DNA from: Methanothermococcus okinawensis
GTDB lineage: Archaea; AGJL01; Methanococci; Methanococcales; Methanococcaceae
Assembly: GCA_015663075.1 (NCBI GenBank)
Contig: DQSV01000012.1
Location: forward strand, 1-35,171
Direction: 5' to 3'
Length of the DNA: 35,171 bases
Shown: one piece after another, positions 33,958-35,171 of the stretch
Position numbering within the stretch: position 1 is the first letter of the stretch
Layout: each line of letters starts with the position of its first letter
Notes under the pieces: model-generated
Database searches by the model: none
Told to the model about the DNA's origin: nothing
Seen by the model: only the letters and a program-made list of their open reading frames with translations
Program-made: the position numbers and the translations under genes

Positions 33958-34039
33958 TTTAGTAATATCATATAAAATCAAATAGAAAATTATATATATA
34001 TGATATAATAACACAAAATTTTATAATTGTATTACTAAA
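33958..34039 (+). promoter_or_regulatory. Promoter with flanking inverted repeats, substrate-binding protein gene
   Basis: A TATATATATATGATATA box at about 33991-34007 lies between TTTAGTAATA (33958-33967) and its exact reverse complement TATTACTAAA (34030-34039). Each half is preceded by ATAATTGT. The downstream half covers the expected start point (about 34030). Fits a metal- or cobalamin-responsive operator pair (inference). Confidence 0.45.
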
Positions 34040-34066
34040 TAATATGAAATTAACAAAGGTGATATT

Positions 34067-35171
34067 TTGGATTTAAAAAAATTAGGTGCATTACTATTGT
34101 GCAGTTTACTGATAATTACAGTATCGCTAAGTGGCTGCACATCAAAAAGCGCTGGAAATAATGAAAATATAAATACTCAAATTACCAAAAATGCTCCAAC
34201 TGCTGAAAATAAAGTTAGTATGAATGTAGAAAATAACGAATATATGACTGTCAAAGATATGTGGAATAGGGAGGTTAAATTTAAAAAGGATATAAACAGA
34301 GTGGTTTTACTTGACTTTACTGGAACCTATTTAAAGATAATGAAAATTTGGGGTATAGACAATAAAATAGTTGGAGTTGACAGCTCCCAGAAGAAAAATG
34401 AATTCTTAAAGGTAATATATCCAAGGATAGAGAATATCACTGATGTAGGTAGTACATCAAAGGGATTGAACTACGAAGCCATTGCATCAACTAAGCCTGA
34501 CATTGTAATAATAAGGGCATTTTCAACAGATAAAGAGAGAGAGCAGAGGTATCAAAAGATCATAGATAGATTAAATGAAATGGGAATCCCAGTAGTATTA
34601 CTTTTACATCCAACATCCTATAATAATCCAAATATAAACACTATGTGGCAAGAAATAGAGATAATGGGAAAGATATTTAACAAAGAAAAAGAGGCCAAGG
34701 ATTTAATAGACTATCTAGATGGTTATGTGCAATTAATTAGAAATAGAACAGAAAATATTCCAGAGGATAAAAGGCCAAAGGTTCTATTATATGCAACTCC
34801 TGATTATATGTTAGGTGCCCAAACAATCCAATCCTACTTCTTAGAGGATATAGTACATGGAAAAAACATTCTTGAAAGTGGTAGATGGATGAAAACCTCT
34901 CCAGAGGATATTCTAAAATTAAATCCAGACGCTCTAATAGTCCTTGGGCATCAAGGATATATAAGTCCAGAAGAAATATACTCTGGAAAGAATATATGCC
35001 TAGACTGGGGATTATTACAGAATGTTAAGGCAATAAAGGATAGAAGGGTTGGAAGTTTAGGTATAACAGAATGGAGAGCTACAATAGAATTCCCAATAGG
35101 GTTGCTTAGGGAGGCCAAAACATTATACCCAGATAGATTTGCTGATATAGACCCTGATGAAGAAGAAATTA
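34067..35171 (+). CDS. ABC transporter substrate-binding lipoprotein (iron/cobalamin type), partial
   Basis: Open to the window edge, at least 368 codons. Starts with TTG at 34067, three bases after GGTGAT. The N-terminus KKLGALLLCSLLIITVSLSGC is a signal peptide (shown here in part: LIITVSLSGC) with lipobox LSGC, so the mature protein is membrane-anchored outside the cell. The rest reads as a BtuF/FhuD-type binding protein: VVLLDFTGTYLKIMKIWG, GVDSS, YEAIASTKPDIVII, then DALIVLGHQGYIS toward the end. Such proteins bind corrinoid, siderophore, haem or molybdate-like ligands; ligand unknown. Permease and ATPase genes would be beyond the window. Confidence 0.85.
   Translation, partial: MDLKKLGALLLCSLLIITVSLSGCTSKSAGNNENINTQITKNAPTAENKVSMNVENNEYMTVKDMWNREVKFKKDINRVVLLDFTGTYLKIMKIWGIDNKIVGVDSSQKKNEFLKVIYPRIENITDVGSTSKGLNYEAIASTKPDIVIIRAFSTDKEREQRYQKIIDRLNEMGIPVVLLLHPTSYNNPNINTMWQEIEIMGKIFNKEKEAKDLIDYLDGYVQLIRNRTENIPEDKRPKVLLYATPDYMLGAQTIQSYFLEDIVHGKNILESGRWMKTSPEDILKLNPDALIVLGHQGYISPEEIYSGKNICLDWGLLQNVKAIKDRRVGSLGITEWRATIEFPIGLLREAKTLYPDRFADIDPDEEEI

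Noticed and set aside
1-35171. CRISPR array, insertion sequence, prophage or integrated element
   Set aside because: No regularly spaced repeats, transposase, integrase or att-like tRNA duplication seen; the repeats found are short and AT-rich or hairpin elements.

Overview
The window comes from a hydrogenotrophic methanogen of the order Methanococcales, probably a Methanothermococcus-like species. It is very AT-rich, with poly-A/T intergenic DNA and GGTGAT-type ribosome binding sites. It carries methanogenesis genes (mch, hdrC, hdrB, methanogenesis marker 2, an Ehb-type hydrogenase large subunit) and archaeal-type thrS, DNA ligase, RibL and Trm112. No mobile element, phage gene, CRISPR array or rRNA was seen. 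The species name is inference; the order-level call rests on gene content.

Layout. 84-4348: superoxide reductase, a cysteine-less AhpD-like protein, a TrkA-N/DHH-DHHA1 phosphoesterase, a DUF504 protein and a CBS-ParB-like protein. 4409-9201: mch, a DUF61 gene with two small membrane proteins, thrS and ribL. 9507-13005: trkA, a cobalt/nickel ECF transporter cluster (cbiM-cbiN-cbiQ, with no cbiO beside it) and a methyltransferase. 13245-17239: energy metabolism, with methanogenesis marker 2 convergent on the ehbN-like gene, then hdrC and hdrB. 17319-19868: two divergent putative regulators and a WecA/AglH-like sugar-phosphate transferase. 20144-22408: tRNA-Ala(GGC) and ATP-dependent DNA ligase. 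22415-24580: thpR, trm112, a methyltransferase and hypA. 24971-31424: bioA, a small membrane protein, a zinc-ribbon protein, dph6, a CBS pair, nnr and a PHP phosphoesterase. 31697-35171: mtnA, a TtcA-like thiolase and a substrate-binding lipoprotein cut by the window edge.

How the genes work together. Mch makes the C1 intermediate at the methenyl level. HdrBC reduces the CoM-S-S-CoB heterodisulfide. EhbN belongs to a membrane hydrogenase that drives ferredoxin reduction for biosynthesis. HypA and the Co/Ni transporter supply nickel to hydrogenases, and cobalt. Several other genes act on RNA or translation (thrS, trm112 with its methyltransferase, thpR, the TtcA-like thiolase, dph6).

Most interesting. 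Four of the longer gene-poor gaps (about 9.34, 20.3, 24.7 and 31.5 kb) hold hairpin elements that look related. They share a 5' TACT/AAAGGAT-like segment and, in three copies, a nine-base apical loop close to CWGTKYTTR. They are generally followed by T-rich DNA on the + strand, and one has a well-placed TATA box. They may be an undescribed small-RNA family, or less likely a palindromic interspersed repeat. Other leads are an 18-20 bp palindrome between the likely TATA box and start site of hdrC, inverted repeats around the promoter of the last gene, the CBS-ParB protein as a possible free-serine kinase, and the TrkA-N/DHH-DHHA1 fusion as a possible c-di-AMP or nanoRNA phosphodiesterase.

Starts were re-chosen where a Shine-Dalgarno sequence decides. 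This moves several genes inward and gives TTG starts for cbiM, dph6 and the terminal lipoprotein.
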